From Bacteroidota bacterium (lineage in GTDB: Bacteria > Bacteroidota > Bacteroidia > Chitinophagales > Chitinophagaceae): DNA of 33,321 nucleotides. Below the pieces are notes generated by a model that did not search any database, had not been told where the DNA came from, and saw only the letters and a list, made by a program, of their open reading frames with translations. Of the stretch, positions 9,276 through 18,704 are shown one piece after another. Every line of letters starts with the position of its first letter. Positions within the stretch are counted from its first letter, which is position 1. The stretch covers positions 1 through 33,321 of the forward strand of contig JABDEZ010000021.1 of NCBI GenBank assembly GCA_013286835.1, given 5' to 3'. Both the position numbers and the translations under genes were made by a program.

Positions 9276-10361
9276 ATGTCTGAGGTTCAGAACTTTAAAG
9301 TAACGATAGATAATATAACAGTAGAGGTAGCGCCCGGCACTACTATACTTAATGCTGCACGTGCTATTGGTGGCGAGGTTGCGCCGCCTGCTATGTGCTA
9401 CTACAGCAAGCTGAAAGATAGTGGTGGTAAGTGCCGTACTTGCCTGGTAGAGGTCAGCAAGGGTTCTGAAAAAGACCCGCGTCCTATGCCTAAACTGGTC
9501 GCAAGCTGCCGTACTACCGTTATGGATGGTATGGAAGTGAAGAACATCACTTCTGAAAAAGTATTGGACGCCCGTAAGGGGATCGTTGAAATGTTGTTGA
9601 TTAATCACCCGCTGGATTGCCCCGTGTGTGACCAAGCCGGTGAGTGCGACTTGCAGAACCTGAGCTATGAGCATGGTTCAGAAAAAACACGCTACGAGTT
9701 TAAGCGTCGTACGTTTGAGAAAGAAGATATAGGGCCTTACATACAGTTGCACATGACGCGTTGCATTATGTGTTTCCGTTGTGTATATACTGCCGATCAG
9801 CTTACAGATAAACGTGAGCACGGTATATTGGACCGTGGCGACCATGCACAGATCAGCACATTGCTGGGTAAGTCGCTGGATCATGACTTTATAGGTAATG
9901 TAATAGATGTTTGCCCCGTTGGCGCATTAACAGATAAAACATTCCGCTTTAAGAACCGTGTATGGTTTGCCAAACCGGTAGATGCCCACCGCGATTGCCC
10001 TACCTGCAAGGGTAAGGTACGGTTGTGGATGCGTGGCGAAGAAGTATTTCGCGTAACTGCCCGTAAAGATGAGTGGGGTGAAGTTGAAGATTTTATCTGT
10101 AACGATTGCCGCTTCCATAAAAAAGAAACAAAGGACTGGGTAATAGAAGGCCCATCAGTGGTAGACAGACGCAGCGTAATAGCGCAAGGGCATTACCAGG
10201 GTAAGGTAGGTATGGTTAAAGAACAGCCCAGGCTCATTGACCAGGTTATAGGTAAAGCGCCTAAGTTGCTGATGGACATCCATAGCATAAGCGATGTTAA
10301 CCGTCCGGATGTAGACCTTTCTCAAATAGAGGGGCCTGCACATTCTGATGATTTTGAATAG
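9276..10361 (+). CDS. nuoG: NADH-quinone oxidoreductase subunit G, short form without the molybdopterin-oxidoreductase-like domain
   Basis: 2Fe-2S 'PPAMCYYSKLKDSGGKCRTCLVEV', 'HPLDCPVCDQAGECDLQN', 'RCIMCFRCVY', 'CPVGALTDK', then 'CPTCKGK...FICNDCRF'; stops at 361 aa. Confidence 0.9.
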   Translation: MSEVQNFKVTIDNITVEVAPGTTILNAARAIGGEVAPPAMCYYSKLKDSGGKCRTCLVEVSKGSEKDPRPMPKLVASCRTTVMDGMEVKNITSEKVLDARKGIVEMLLINHPLDCPVCDQAGECDLQNLSYEHGSEKTRYEFKRRTFEKEDIGPYIQLHMTRCIMCFRCVYTADQLTDKREHGILDRGDHAQISTLLGKSLDHDFIGNVIDVCPVGALTDKTFRFKNRVWFAKPVDAHRDCPTCKGKVRLWMRGEEVFRVTARKDEWGEVEDFICNDCRFHKKETKDWVIEGPSVVDRRSVIAQGHYQGKVGMVKEQPRLIDQVIGKAPKLLMDIHSISDVNRPDVDLSQIEGPAHSDDFE

Positions 10362-10377
10362 AATAGATAGTGTATAA

Positions 10378-10395
10378 ATATGCACATGTGCATAT
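10378..10395. repeat. 18-bp perfect palindrome ATATGCACATGTGCATAT
   Basis: Read directly in the nuoG-nuoH gap; each half is the exact reverse complement of the other. Confidence 0.9.
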
Positions 10396-10452
10396 AGCAG
10401 CTAATAATTATAATTACTTTGGCTGAATAGGGAATTTTATAACAAACTAAAT

Positions 10453-10460
10453 TATTTTTG
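10453..10460 (+). promoter_or_regulatory. Perfect TAnnTTTG -7 box (TATTTTTG) 7 nt upstream of the nuoH ATG
   Basis: Sequence 'aaatTATTTTTGcgcggctATG'; no clear TTG at the expected -33 distance. Confidence 0.4.
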
Positions 10461-10467
10461 CGCGGCT

Positions 10468-11547
10468 ATGCTTTTACTCCAGGTCGATATGGCGTTTCTT
10501 ATTGAAAAGATATTACTCATCACGGTGATACTTTTTGGCTCATTGGGTATAGCTATGTATGCCACATGGGGCGAGCGTAAAGTGGCTGCAGTGATGCAGG
10601 ACCGTTTAGGGCCGGACAGAGCAGGTCCATTTGGTTTATTGCAACCTCTTGCTGATGGTTTGAAGCTCTTCATGAAAGAAGAGATCATCCCCGACCGTTC
10701 TACAAAATTCTTGTTTATCCTTGGTCCATGCCTTTCTATGCTTACAGCGCTTATGACAAGCGCTATTGTGCCATGGGGGCCAGATTTTGTTGCGGCTAGC
10801 GGCCATATATTCACTTTGCAGGTTGCTGATATTAATATAGGTGTACTGTATGTTTTTGGTGTTGTAAGCCTTGGTGTGTATGGTATCATGCTGGGTGGTT
10901 GGGCATCAAACAATAAGTTTAGCTTGTTGAGCAGTATCCGTTCTGCATCACAGGCCATATCTTATGAGTTGCCTATGGGTATTAGCCTGATAGCATTACT
11001 AATGATGACAGGCACTTTAAGCCTCCGCGAAATAGTGCAGCAGCAACATGGTTTCTGGGCAGATGGATATTTTAGCTGGAACTTTTTCAAACAACCATTA
11101 GGTTTTATTATATTTCTTACCTGTTCTTTTGCAGAACTGAACCGGGCACCTTTCGATTTACCTGAGTGCGAAAGTGAGCTGAACATGGGTTATCACCAGG
11201 AATATTCCTCAATGAAGCTAGGTTTTTACTTGTTTGCAGAGTACATCAACCTATTTGTAAGCTCAGCAATACTGATCACTTTATTTTTTGGTGGCTATAA
11301 TTTCCCTTTCATGGATCAGGTAGCTACCGGCCTTAATAGTCCTATACTATTTACTTTGATCTGTGTATTGGCATTTATGACTAAGGTCATTTGCATGATA
11401 TTGTTCTTCATGTTTGTGAGGTGGACGTTGCCACGTTTCCGCTTCGATCAACTTATGAAACTGGGTTGGAAATCGTTGATACCATTGGCCTTAGTAAATA
11501 TGCTGATAACTGCAGCGGTAATACTGTTGTTTTTTAATAAACCATAA
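10468..11547 (+). CDS. nuoH: NADH-quinone oxidoreductase subunit H
   Basis: 'GERKVAAVMQDRLGPDRAGPFGLLQPLADGLKLFMKEE...NRAPFDLPECESEL' is NuoH. An alternative start is ATG at 10489. Confidence 0.97.
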   Translation: MLLLQVDMAFLIEKILLITVILFGSLGIAMYATWGERKVAAVMQDRLGPDRAGPFGLLQPLADGLKLFMKEEIIPDRSTKFLFILGPCLSMLTALMTSAIVPWGPDFVAASGHIFTLQVADINIGVLYVFGVVSLGVYGIMLGGWASNNKFSLLSSIRSASQAISYELPMGISLIALLMMTGTLSLREIVQQQHGFWADGYFSWNFFKQPLGFIIFLTCSFAELNRAPFDLPECESELNMGYHQEYSSMKLGFYLFAEYINLFVSSAILITLFFGGYNFPFMDQVATGLNSPILFTLICVLAFMTKVICMILFFMFVRWTLPRFRFDQLMKLGWKSLIPLALVNMLITAAVILLFFNKP

Positions 11548-11674
11548 GCTTAGACTTAGGAATTGAATAACAACCAATTGAGAATGATGTAAATTTTATG
11601 CAGGTATTTATAGTAGTGAGGTTGAAGAGTGTTGAAATATAAATGAAGCATACTAAAGATTTTTGAAGCATACA

Positions 11675-12184
11675 ATGCAAAAACTAACAAACAGATCTGT
11701 TGCCGTTAACCGCAGCCCTATGACGCTCGCAGAGCGTGCATACCTACCGGCCCTGGCAAAAGGATTGCGTATAACATTAGGGCATATATTTAAGAAGAAG
11801 GTAACGATCAGTTATCCAGAGCAAAAACGTCCGTTCAGTCCGGTATTCCGCGGTCTGCATATATTGAACAGGGATGAAGAAGGCCGCGAAAACTGCACAG
11901 CATGTGGTTTGTGTGCATTAGCTTGTCCTGCAGAAGCCATAACTATGGAAGCAGCAGAGCGTAAACCAGGTGAAGAACATCTGTACCGCGAAGAAAAGTA
12001 TGCTGCGAAGTATGAAATAAATATGTTGCGTTGCATATTCTGTGGATTCTGCGAAGAGGCTTGTCCTAAAGATGCTATTTATCTTACAGAAACCGTAATG
12101 CCATCCAACTACAGCAGGGAAAGCTTTATCTATAAAAAAGACGACCTGTTGATCCCTCACCCTCAAAAACAGGAAGGCAAATAA
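11675..12184 (+). CDS. nuoI: NADH-quinone oxidoreductase subunit I (two 4Fe-4S ferredoxin motifs)
   Basis: 'CTACGLCALACPAEAI' and 'CIFCGFCEEACPKDAI'. ATG at 11675 (MQKLTNRS) is preferred over the track's TTG at 11663. Confidence 0.93.
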   Translation: MQKLTNRSVAVNRSPMTLAERAYLPALAKGLRITLGHIFKKKVTISYPEQKRPFSPVFRGLHILNRDEEGRENCTACGLCALACPAEAITMEAAERKPGEEHLYREEKYAAKYEINMLRCIFCGFCEEACPKDAIYLTETVMPSNYSRESFIYKKDDLLIPHPQKQEGK

Positions 12185-12186
12185 CC

Positions 12187-12699
12187 ATGGGCATTTACGA
12201 TATAGCGTTCTGGATTCTAACTGTTATAGCCATTGGTTGTGCACTTGGTGTTATCTTAAGTCGCAATCCCATTAACAGCGTACTTTTTCTTATTGCTACC
12301 TTCTTTGCAATTTCCGGGCACTATTTGCTGCTCAATGCTCAGTTCCTGGCCATAGTTAATATAATTGTTTATGCTGGTGCCATCATGGTATTGTTCCTGT
12401 TTGTCATCATGCTCATGAACCTGAACGCTGATGTAGAACCGCAAAAGGGAAGATTGGTACAATTGGCTGGTGTGGTATCGGGCGGTGCGTTGTTGTTGGT
12501 ATTGCTGGCTGCATTGCGTACAGCAAAATATCCTACACTTGAAAGTACACCTAATGAAATAGGGCTGATACAGAACCTGGGTAAAGTATTGTTCACGCAA
12601 TATGTACTGCCGTTTGAGATCAGCAGTGTGCTGTTCCTGAGTGCAATGATTGGTGCTATAGTAATAGGTAAAAAAGAAGACAGCACACATAGTGCCTAG
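12187..12699 (+). CDS. nuoJ: NADH-quinone oxidoreductase subunit J
   Basis: Multi-TM, 'NPINSVLFLIATFFAISGHYLLLNAQFLAIVNIIVYAGAIMVLFLFVIMLMNL' is NuoJ. Confidence 0.95.
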   Translation: MGIYDIAFWILTVIAIGCALGVILSRNPINSVLFLIATFFAISGHYLLLNAQFLAIVNIIVYAGAIMVLFLFVIMLMNLNADVEPQKGRLVQLAGVVSGGALLLVLLAALRTAKYPTLESTPNEIGLIQNLGKVLFTQYVLPFEISSVLFLSAMIGAIVIGKKEDSTHSA

Positions 12700-12764
12700 A
12701 TACAGATCAATTACTGTTCCCCATTGGGTGCAGCATTTTTAATACATTAAGGTTTTAGTTTTTT

Positions 12765-13070
12765 ATGCCAATACTACCACTACATTACATGTTCCTGAGC
12801 CTTACGCTTTTTTGTATAGGTATCATGGGCGTGCTTATTCGTCGCAACGCTATCATCATATTTATGTGTGTGGAGCTTATGTTGAATGCTGTGAACTTAT
12901 TGATGGTAGCTTTTTCTAAAATGTATGTGGATGCGGGCGCCCAGGTGTTTGTATTCTTTATAATGGTGGTTGCAGCTGCAGAAGTGGCTGTGGGGCTGGC
13001 AGTTATAGTAATGATGTACAGGAAAGTGCATTCTGTTGACGTGAATATATTGAACAGGCTAAAACATTAA
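12765..13070 (+). CDS. nuoK: NADH-quinone oxidoreductase subunit K
   Basis: 101 aa, 'IFMCVELMLNAVNLLMVAFS...FFIMVVAAAEVAVGLAVIV'. Confidence 0.96.
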   Translation: MPILPLHYMFLSLTLFCIGIMGVLIRRNAIIIFMCVELMLNAVNLLMVAFSKMYVDAGAQVFVFFIMVVAAAEVAVGLAVIVMMYRKVHSVDVNILNRLKH

Positions 13071-13100
13071 TTGCAGCTTTCGGGCTTTTGAATATTAAAT

Positions 13101-14993
13101 ATGACACAACTCGTTTACTTAATTCCTTTATTTCCCCTCATCGGTTTCCTCATCAATGGGCTGGGCTGGCGTACAATTCCTAAAACTGCAGCGGGTGTTA
13201 TTGGCAGCCTTGCAATACTCGCTTCCTTTGTGGTATCAGTAGGTATCTTTTTTGAAGTCAACAGTCCCTCTTTTCACGGGCCGGTGTTGGTTCACCTGTT
13301 CGATTTTATACAAACAGGTAAACTATACATTCCATTTACCTTCCAGGTCGATGCGCTTTCTACCCTGTTCTTGCTTATCATCACGGGTGTTGGTTTCCTC
13401 ATTCATGTGTATTCTACATCTTACATGCATCATGATGAAGGCATGGTAAAATACTTTGCTTTCCTTAACCTGTTCGTCTTTTCAATGTTACTGCTTGTAC
13501 TAGGGGCTAATTACCTGGTTATGTTCATCGGCTGGGAGGGTGTGGGTTTGTGCTCTTACCTGCTTATTGGTTTCTGGTTCAAGAATCGCGATTATACCAA
13601 TGCCGCTAAGAAAGCATTTGTTATGAACCGTATAGGTGATCTTGGTTTCCTGGTGGGCATGATGATGATATTGTTCAATTATGGTACACTATCTTATGGT
13701 GAGTTCTTCGGTAAACTGGGAACTACACCAGGCGCATTAGGCGACAATACTTACAACTGGATAGCTATTTGCCTCTTTATAGGTGCAATTGGTAAAAGTG
13801 CACAGATACCTTTGTATACATGGTTGCCCGATGCCATGGCTGGTCCAACCCCGGTATCTGCGCTCATACACGCTGCCACCATGGTTACCGCCGGTATCTA
13901 CATGATAGCCCGCAGCAGTGTATTATATAACCTTGCACCATTCACGCTGCACATTGTAGCTATAATTGGTTTAGCTACGGCCATATTTGCCGCTACAGTA
14001 GCCATCAAGCAGTACGACATTAAAAAAGTACTGGCATACTCTACAGTAAGCCAGTTGGGTTTTATGTTCCTGGCGCTCGGCGTTGGTGCATATACTACAG
14101 CTGTGTTCCATGTTATGACGCATGCATTCTTCAAAGCGCTTTTGTTCCTCGGCTCTGGTAGTGTCATACACGCTATGGGCGGCGAGCAGGATATTAGGTT
14201 GATGGGTGGCCTGGGTAAGAAAATGCGTGTCACGCAGATCACTTTCCTTATTGGTTGCCTGGCTATCTCAGGTATTCCTGGTTTCTCCGGCTTCTTTTCT
14301 AAAGATGAGATATTGGCCGCTACCTACGCACACGATCCTATTCTATACTACATGGCATTGGCTGCCGCTATGATGACCGCCTTTTACATGTTCCGCCTGT
14401 ACTTCCTCACATTTACAGGTACGTTTCGCGGCACTCACGATCAGGAACATCACCTGCACGAGAGTCCCTCTGCTATGACCATTCCCTTGATCGTACTGGC
14501 TATATTATCAGTAGTTGGTGGCTATGTAGGGTTGCCTGCGGTTATCAGCGAGCACCATGCATTGGCATCTTATCTTTCGCCTGTTGTAAGTAATGCAAGT
14601 GAACATCACATGGCTGCCGGTACCGAGTGGCTGCTTATGGGCTTATCTTCAGGTCTTTCAGTTGTGATGATTATATATGCATTTACTGCCAACAAGGTTC
14701 CGTCATTCGCACCAAATACAGGGCTTGCCAAGTTGCTTGAGAATAAATGGTATGTAGATGAGATCTACGATGCCATCATCGTTCGTCCTTTAGCAGCGCT
14801 ATCCGGCTTGTTAGATAAGTTTGTTGAAAAGTCTGGGATAGATGGCATTGTAAACGGAGTTGGCAAAGGTGTACGTTACGGCAGCGATCGCATACGTATG
14901 CTGCAGAGTGGCCAGGTAGGCTTTTATATATTTGTGATGGTGTTGGGTATGGTGGCGTTGTTCGCAATTACTTTTTTCGGGGTTAAATTATAA
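13101..14993 (+). CDS. nuoL: NADH-quinone oxidoreductase subunit L
   Basis: 'FIGWEGVGLCSYLLIGFWF...IPLYTWLPDAMAGPTPVSALIHAATMVTAGIYMIAR...' is NuoL; 630 aa. Confidence 0.97.
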   Translation: MTQLVYLIPLFPLIGFLINGLGWRTIPKTAAGVIGSLAILASFVVSVGIFFEVNSPSFHGPVLVHLFDFIQTGKLYIPFTFQVDALSTLFLLIITGVGFLIHVYSTSYMHHDEGMVKYFAFLNLFVFSMLLLVLGANYLVMFIGWEGVGLCSYLLIGFWFKNRDYTNAAKKAFVMNRIGDLGFLVGMMMILFNYGTLSYGEFFGKLGTTPGALGDNTYNWIAICLFIGAIGKSAQIPLYTWLPDAMAGPTPVSALIHAATMVTAGIYMIARSSVLYNLAPFTLHIVAIIGLATAIFAATVAIKQYDIKKVLAYSTVSQLGFMFLALGVGAYTTAVFHVMTHAFFKALLFLGSGSVIHAMGGEQDIRLMGGLGKKMRVTQITFLIGCLAISGIPGFSGFFSKDEILAATYAHDPILYYMALAAAMMTAFYMFRLYFLTFTGTFRGTHDQEHHLHESPSAMTIPLIVLAILSVVGGYVGLPAVISEHHALASYLSPVVSNASEHHMAAGTEWLLMGLSSGLSVVMIIYAFTANKVPSFAPNTGLAKLLENKWYVDEIYDAIIVRPLAALSGLLDKFVEKSGIDGIVNGVGKGVRYGSDRIRMLQSGQVGFYIFVMVLGMVALFAITFFGVKL

Positions 14994-15025
14994 TATAAAG
15001 CCAATTGCAAACACTGCATTAGCAT

Positions 15026-16468
15026 ATGATTTTAGTATTACTTATTCTTATTCCTCTGCTTACAGGTATCCTCAGTTTTTCCATTAATGGAAACGGAGCT
15101 AAAAACCTGGCGTTGCTGAGTACGCTGGCTACACTTGTATTATCTGTTTGTTTAAGTTGCACAGCCGGTACCGAATCTTCTTATTTTAATGTACCATGGA
15201 TACCCAACCTGGGTACATCCTTTAGTCTTATAGGCGATGGTATGAGCAGCATGCTGTGCCTGATGACAGGTATTGTAATGCTGGTAGTAATGATAGTGAA
15301 CAGGAACAAAGAGGTTGAAAAGCCTGGTTCCTTTTATGGTCTGATGTTGCTGGCACAGGCCGGCCTCATGGGTGTGTTCCTGGCCTACGATGCGTTGGTA
15401 TTTTATGTATTCTGGGAGCTTGCGCTGATACCTGTTTACTTCCTGTGTTCACAGTGGGGTGGTGAAAAGCGTATTCCGGCAACCTTCAAATTCTTTGTCT
15501 ATACTTTTGTGGGTAGCCTCATGATGCTGGCTGGGCTTATCTACTTGTCTACACAAACACCAGGCATTAATAGTTACAGCTGGCCGAGCATAGCCCATGC
15601 AGGGGCTTCATTGGCACCTGCACAACAGGTATGGTTGTTCTGCCTCATATTCGTAGCCTTTGCTATTAAAATGCCTATCTTCCCTTTCCATACCTGGCAG
15701 CCCGATACTTACGAGCAGTCGCCCACTCCGGTTACAATCATCCTGAGTGCCCTAATGGTAAAGATGGGTATGTTTGGTGTGCTGCGCTGGTTATTCCCGG
15801 TACTGCCTGCTGGTGTTGCATACTGGGGTAATACTGTTGTGGTGCTTTCTATTATTGGTATTATCTACGCTTCGCTCATTGCTATTGTACAAACAGATAT
15901 CAAAAGGCTTCTTGCATACTCATCAATTGCCCACATGGGGCTTATGTGTGCTGCAGCCTTTTCGCCATCCAATACGGGCATACATGGTATCATGGTACAG
16001 ATGTTCAACCACGGTATCAATATTACCGGTATGTGGGTTATTGTAAGCATGATAGAGAACCGCTGGGGTACTCGCGATATGACTAAAATGGGTGGTATGG
16101 CAACTTCTGCTCCGCAAATGGCTATAGCGTTGCTCATCATATCTTTTGCAAGTATAGGCCTGCCGCTTACCAATGGTTTTGTTGGTGAGTTCATGTTGTT
16201 CACCGGTTTATTCCAGAGCGCTTCCATCTATCATATAGGTTTTATGGTGGTAGCAGCACTTGGCGTAATACTTGGTGCAGTTTATACCCTCAACATGGTA
16301 CAGAAAGTAGCTTACGGCAATACACGCGAGCAGGTTATAAATAAAGATTTAGCTGTGAATGAATATATAGGATTGGCTATTATCATTGCCATTATTATAT
16401 TCCTGGGTGTATATCCTAAACCATTGCTGGACCTTACAGCTGGAGTAGTAAACACCCTGGTGCACTAA
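15026..16468 (+). CDS. nuoM: NADH-quinone oxidoreductase subunit M
   Basis: 'FWELALIPVYFLCSQWGGEKR...FPFHTWQPDTYEQSPTPVTIILSALMVKMG' is NuoM. Confidence 0.96.
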   Translation: MILVLLILIPLLTGILSFSINGNGAKNLALLSTLATLVLSVCLSCTAGTESSYFNVPWIPNLGTSFSLIGDGMSSMLCLMTGIVMLVVMIVNRNKEVEKPGSFYGLMLLAQAGLMGVFLAYDALVFYVFWELALIPVYFLCSQWGGEKRIPATFKFFVYTFVGSLMMLAGLIYLSTQTPGINSYSWPSIAHAGASLAPAQQVWLFCLIFVAFAIKMPIFPFHTWQPDTYEQSPTPVTIILSALMVKMGMFGVLRWLFPVLPAGVAYWGNTVVVLSIIGIIYASLIAIVQTDIKRLLAYSSIAHMGLMCAAAFSPSNTGIHGIMVQMFNHGINITGMWVIVSMIENRWGTRDMTKMGGMATSAPQMAIALLIISFASIGLPLTNGFVGEFMLFTGLFQSASIYHIGFMVVAALGVILGAVYTLNMVQKVAYGNTREQVINKDLAVNEYIGLAIIIAIIIFLGVYPKPLLDLTAGVVNTLVH

Positions 16469-16519
16469 CTGAGACGACATTTTTTGATTTTTGAATATTG
16501 ACTTGAATTAAATAAAAAC

Positions 16520-17899
16520 ATGAAGGCAATTATTGCTGCTACAATACTGGGTATAGTTATGATGTTTGCCGGGCTGCAAATGAAGAACAAAAGCAGCGTG
16601 GTTACATTGGCTATAGTACTTGCATTCCTGTTACTGGGTGTAAACATTTGGGATCTTGTTACCACACCGGCTACTGCGCCTGTGGGTTACTTTAACAACA
16701 TGTTGCGTATAGATAGGTATGCGCTTTGGTTCAGCACGCTTATGACGGGTGTTACTGTGCTATACACATTACTTGTAGGCAAGGAAATACAAAAAGTAGG
16801 ATTACACGTAGCAGAGTATTTTGCGCTTATATTCTTCATACTATGTGGTGTGTACATTCTCTCGTGCTACAACAACATGCTTATGTTGTTCCTGGGTATA
16901 GAGATATTGAGCATACCGCAATACATACTTGCAGGCAGCGATAAAAAGAACTTGAAAAGCAGCGAAGCCTCATTGAAATATTTCCTGATGGGTGCATTCT
17001 CTACGGGTATATTGTTGATGGGTATTACGTTATTGTATGGCGCTACGGGCTCTTTCAATATTGTAGCTTATAGTTTCCTGCAAAGCGATGCACTTAATCC
17101 TTTGGCGTTGGGTGGGATAATTTTTGTAATGATAGCGCTTGGCTTTAAGGTATCTGCAGCGCCTATGCACATGTGGACCCCTGATGTGTACGATGGTTCA
17201 CCAACACCATTTACAGCCTTTATGGCAACCGTGGTAAAGGCATCTGCTTTCTTCGCATTCATTCGTTTGTTCCAAATTTCTTTTGGCAGCATCAGCAGTC
17301 AATGGACAATAGTACTATCAGTGATTACTGCAGCTACTTTACTAATAGGTAACCTTACTGCTGTGTTCCAGCAGAGTGTAAAGCGTATGTTGTCTTATTC
17401 ATCAATAGCACAGGCAGGCTTTATGTTGTTTGCAGTGCTGGCAGTAAACGCTGTGGCATGGCAAGGCATCATTATTTACGCAGTTGCTTACAGTATAGCC
17501 ACCATTGGTATTTTCACGGTGTTGATGAAGTTAAAAGATTACACCTACGATGGCTTTAATGGCCTGGCTAAAAAGGAACCGCTGCTTGCATTTGTAACTA
17601 CCATATTCCTCTTCTCATTAGCAGGTATCCCGCTCACTGGTGGGTTTATGGCAAAGTACTATGTGATACAGGCCGTAATGCTGCAAGGCCAATTGTTATG
17701 GCTGGTGATCTTCGGTCTGCTCATGGCTGCCATCAGTGTATATTACTACTTCCGTGTCATTATAGCTATGTACTTTAAAGAAGGTAATGCAGATCTGCAT
17801 GCACCTGTTACACAAGGCGAAAAAGTACTGTTGGTGATCACTTGTGGATTGGTTATACTCATTGGTATATTCCCACAGTTGATCCTGATCAATATTTAG
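16520..17899 (+). CDS. nuoN: NADH-quinone oxidoreductase subunit N
   Basis: 'GIEILSIPQYILAGSDKKNLKSSEASLKYFLMGAFSTGILLMG...APMHMWTPDVYDGSPTPFTAFM' is NuoN. Confidence 0.96.
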   Translation: MKAIIAATILGIVMMFAGLQMKNKSSVVTLAIVLAFLLLGVNIWDLVTTPATAPVGYFNNMLRIDRYALWFSTLMTGVTVLYTLLVGKEIQKVGLHVAEYFALIFFILCGVYILSCYNNMLMLFLGIEILSIPQYILAGSDKKNLKSSEASLKYFLMGAFSTGILLMGITLLYGATGSFNIVAYSFLQSDALNPLALGGIIFVMIALGFKVSAAPMHMWTPDVYDGSPTPFTAFMATVVKASAFFAFIRLFQISFGSISSQWTIVLSVITAATLLIGNLTAVFQQSVKRMLSYSSIAQAGFMLFAVLAVNAVAWQGIIIYAVAYSIATIGIFTVLMKLKDYTYDGFNGLAKKEPLLAFVTTIFLFSLAGIPLTGGFMAKYYVIQAVMLQGQLLWLVIFGLLMAAISVYYYFRVIIAMYFKEGNADLHAPVTQGEKVLLVITCGLVILIGIFPQLILINI

Positions 17900-17917
17900 A
17901 AAGCTAACCCTTTCTTG

Positions 17918-17959
17918 CATAGTGGCATTGTTGTAGTTCATCAACAATAATCCACTATG
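17918..17959 (+). promoter_or_regulatory. Long imperfect hairpin whose 3' arm contains the start codon of the downstream gene
   Basis: CATAGTGG-c-ATTGTTG-(tagttcat)-CAACAAT-aat-CCACTATG: 15 complementary pairs with a 1x3 internal loop; the terminal ATG is at 17957-17959. Confidence 0.6.
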
Positions 17960-18694
17960 ATCATAGCAGCAGCGCAAACCAAACCGCACAACGGCAACAT
18001 TGATGCTAACATCAATGATCACCTTCGCTTTATTGAAATAGCTGCCTTGCACGGTGTGCAATTGATCGTGTTCCCCGAAATGTCGTTGACTGGCTATGAG
18101 CGGGAACGTGCAGTTGAACTCTCTTTTATTCCCGACGACACAAGATTGAACGTATTAAAAGAACTGGCCGTTTTGCACAACATGGCCATCATAGTTGGGG
18201 CACCCATCAGTATCAGTGGGCAGCTTCATATAGGGTCCTTTATCTTTTCTCCCGACAATACAGTGTCGATCTATACAAAGCAGTTTTTACATCTGGGTGA
18301 AGAAATAGCATTCTCCCCAAACGTGAATTTCAATCCTGTAATACAGCTGGCTGGAGAGACAATTTCATTAGCTATTTGTGCCGATATAGTAAACCCCCTG
18401 CATCCAGGCAATGCTGCAAAAAAGAGAACGACATTGTATGTAGCTAGCTTGTTTTATACACCCGGTGGTATAGCAGAAGCCTATCAACAATTAAGCGAAT
18501 ATGCACAAACGTATTCTATGAATGTTTTGATGGCTAATTATACAGGCACATCATATAATTTACAATCTGCCGGGCAAAGCGCATTCTGGAACAGCAATGG
18601 CGCACTGATAGGGAAAATGGATGAGGATAGTGGTTTGCTTATAGTAAACAATGACAATGCTAATTGGATCGCGCACGTATCTTTAATTGTATAA
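17957..18694 (+). CDS. Carbon-nitrogen hydrolase (nitrilase superfamily) protein
   Basis: Catalytic Glu in 'LIVFPEMSLTGYE', Lys in 'YTKQFLH', Cys in 'SLAICADI'. Confidence 0.9.
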   Translation: MIIAAAQTKPHNGNIDANINDHLRFIEIAALHGVQLIVFPEMSLTGYERERAVELSFIPDDTRLNVLKELAVLHNMAIIVGAPISISGQLHIGSFIFSPDNTVSIYTKQFLHLGEEIAFSPNVNFNPVIQLAGETISLAICADIVNPLHPGNAAKKRTTLYVASLFYTPGGIAEAYQQLSEYAQTYSMNVLMANYTGTSYNLQSAGQSAFWNSNGALIGKMDEDSGLLIVNNDNANWIAHVSLIV

Positions 18695-18704
18695 AAGAAT
18701 ATTT

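Noticed and set aside
9111-9674. 187-aa minus-strand ORF across the nuoF end and nuoG start
   Set aside because: Opposite two conserved genes; composition is not protein-like.
9276-10361. nuoG as a truncated pseudogene
   Set aside because: The ORF is clean, Fe-S motifs are intact and short NuoG is known in Bacteroidota; no frameshifted remnant follows.
10452-10958. 168-aa minus-strand ORF opposite nuoH
   Set aside because: Shadow ORF; nuoH is certain on the plus strand.
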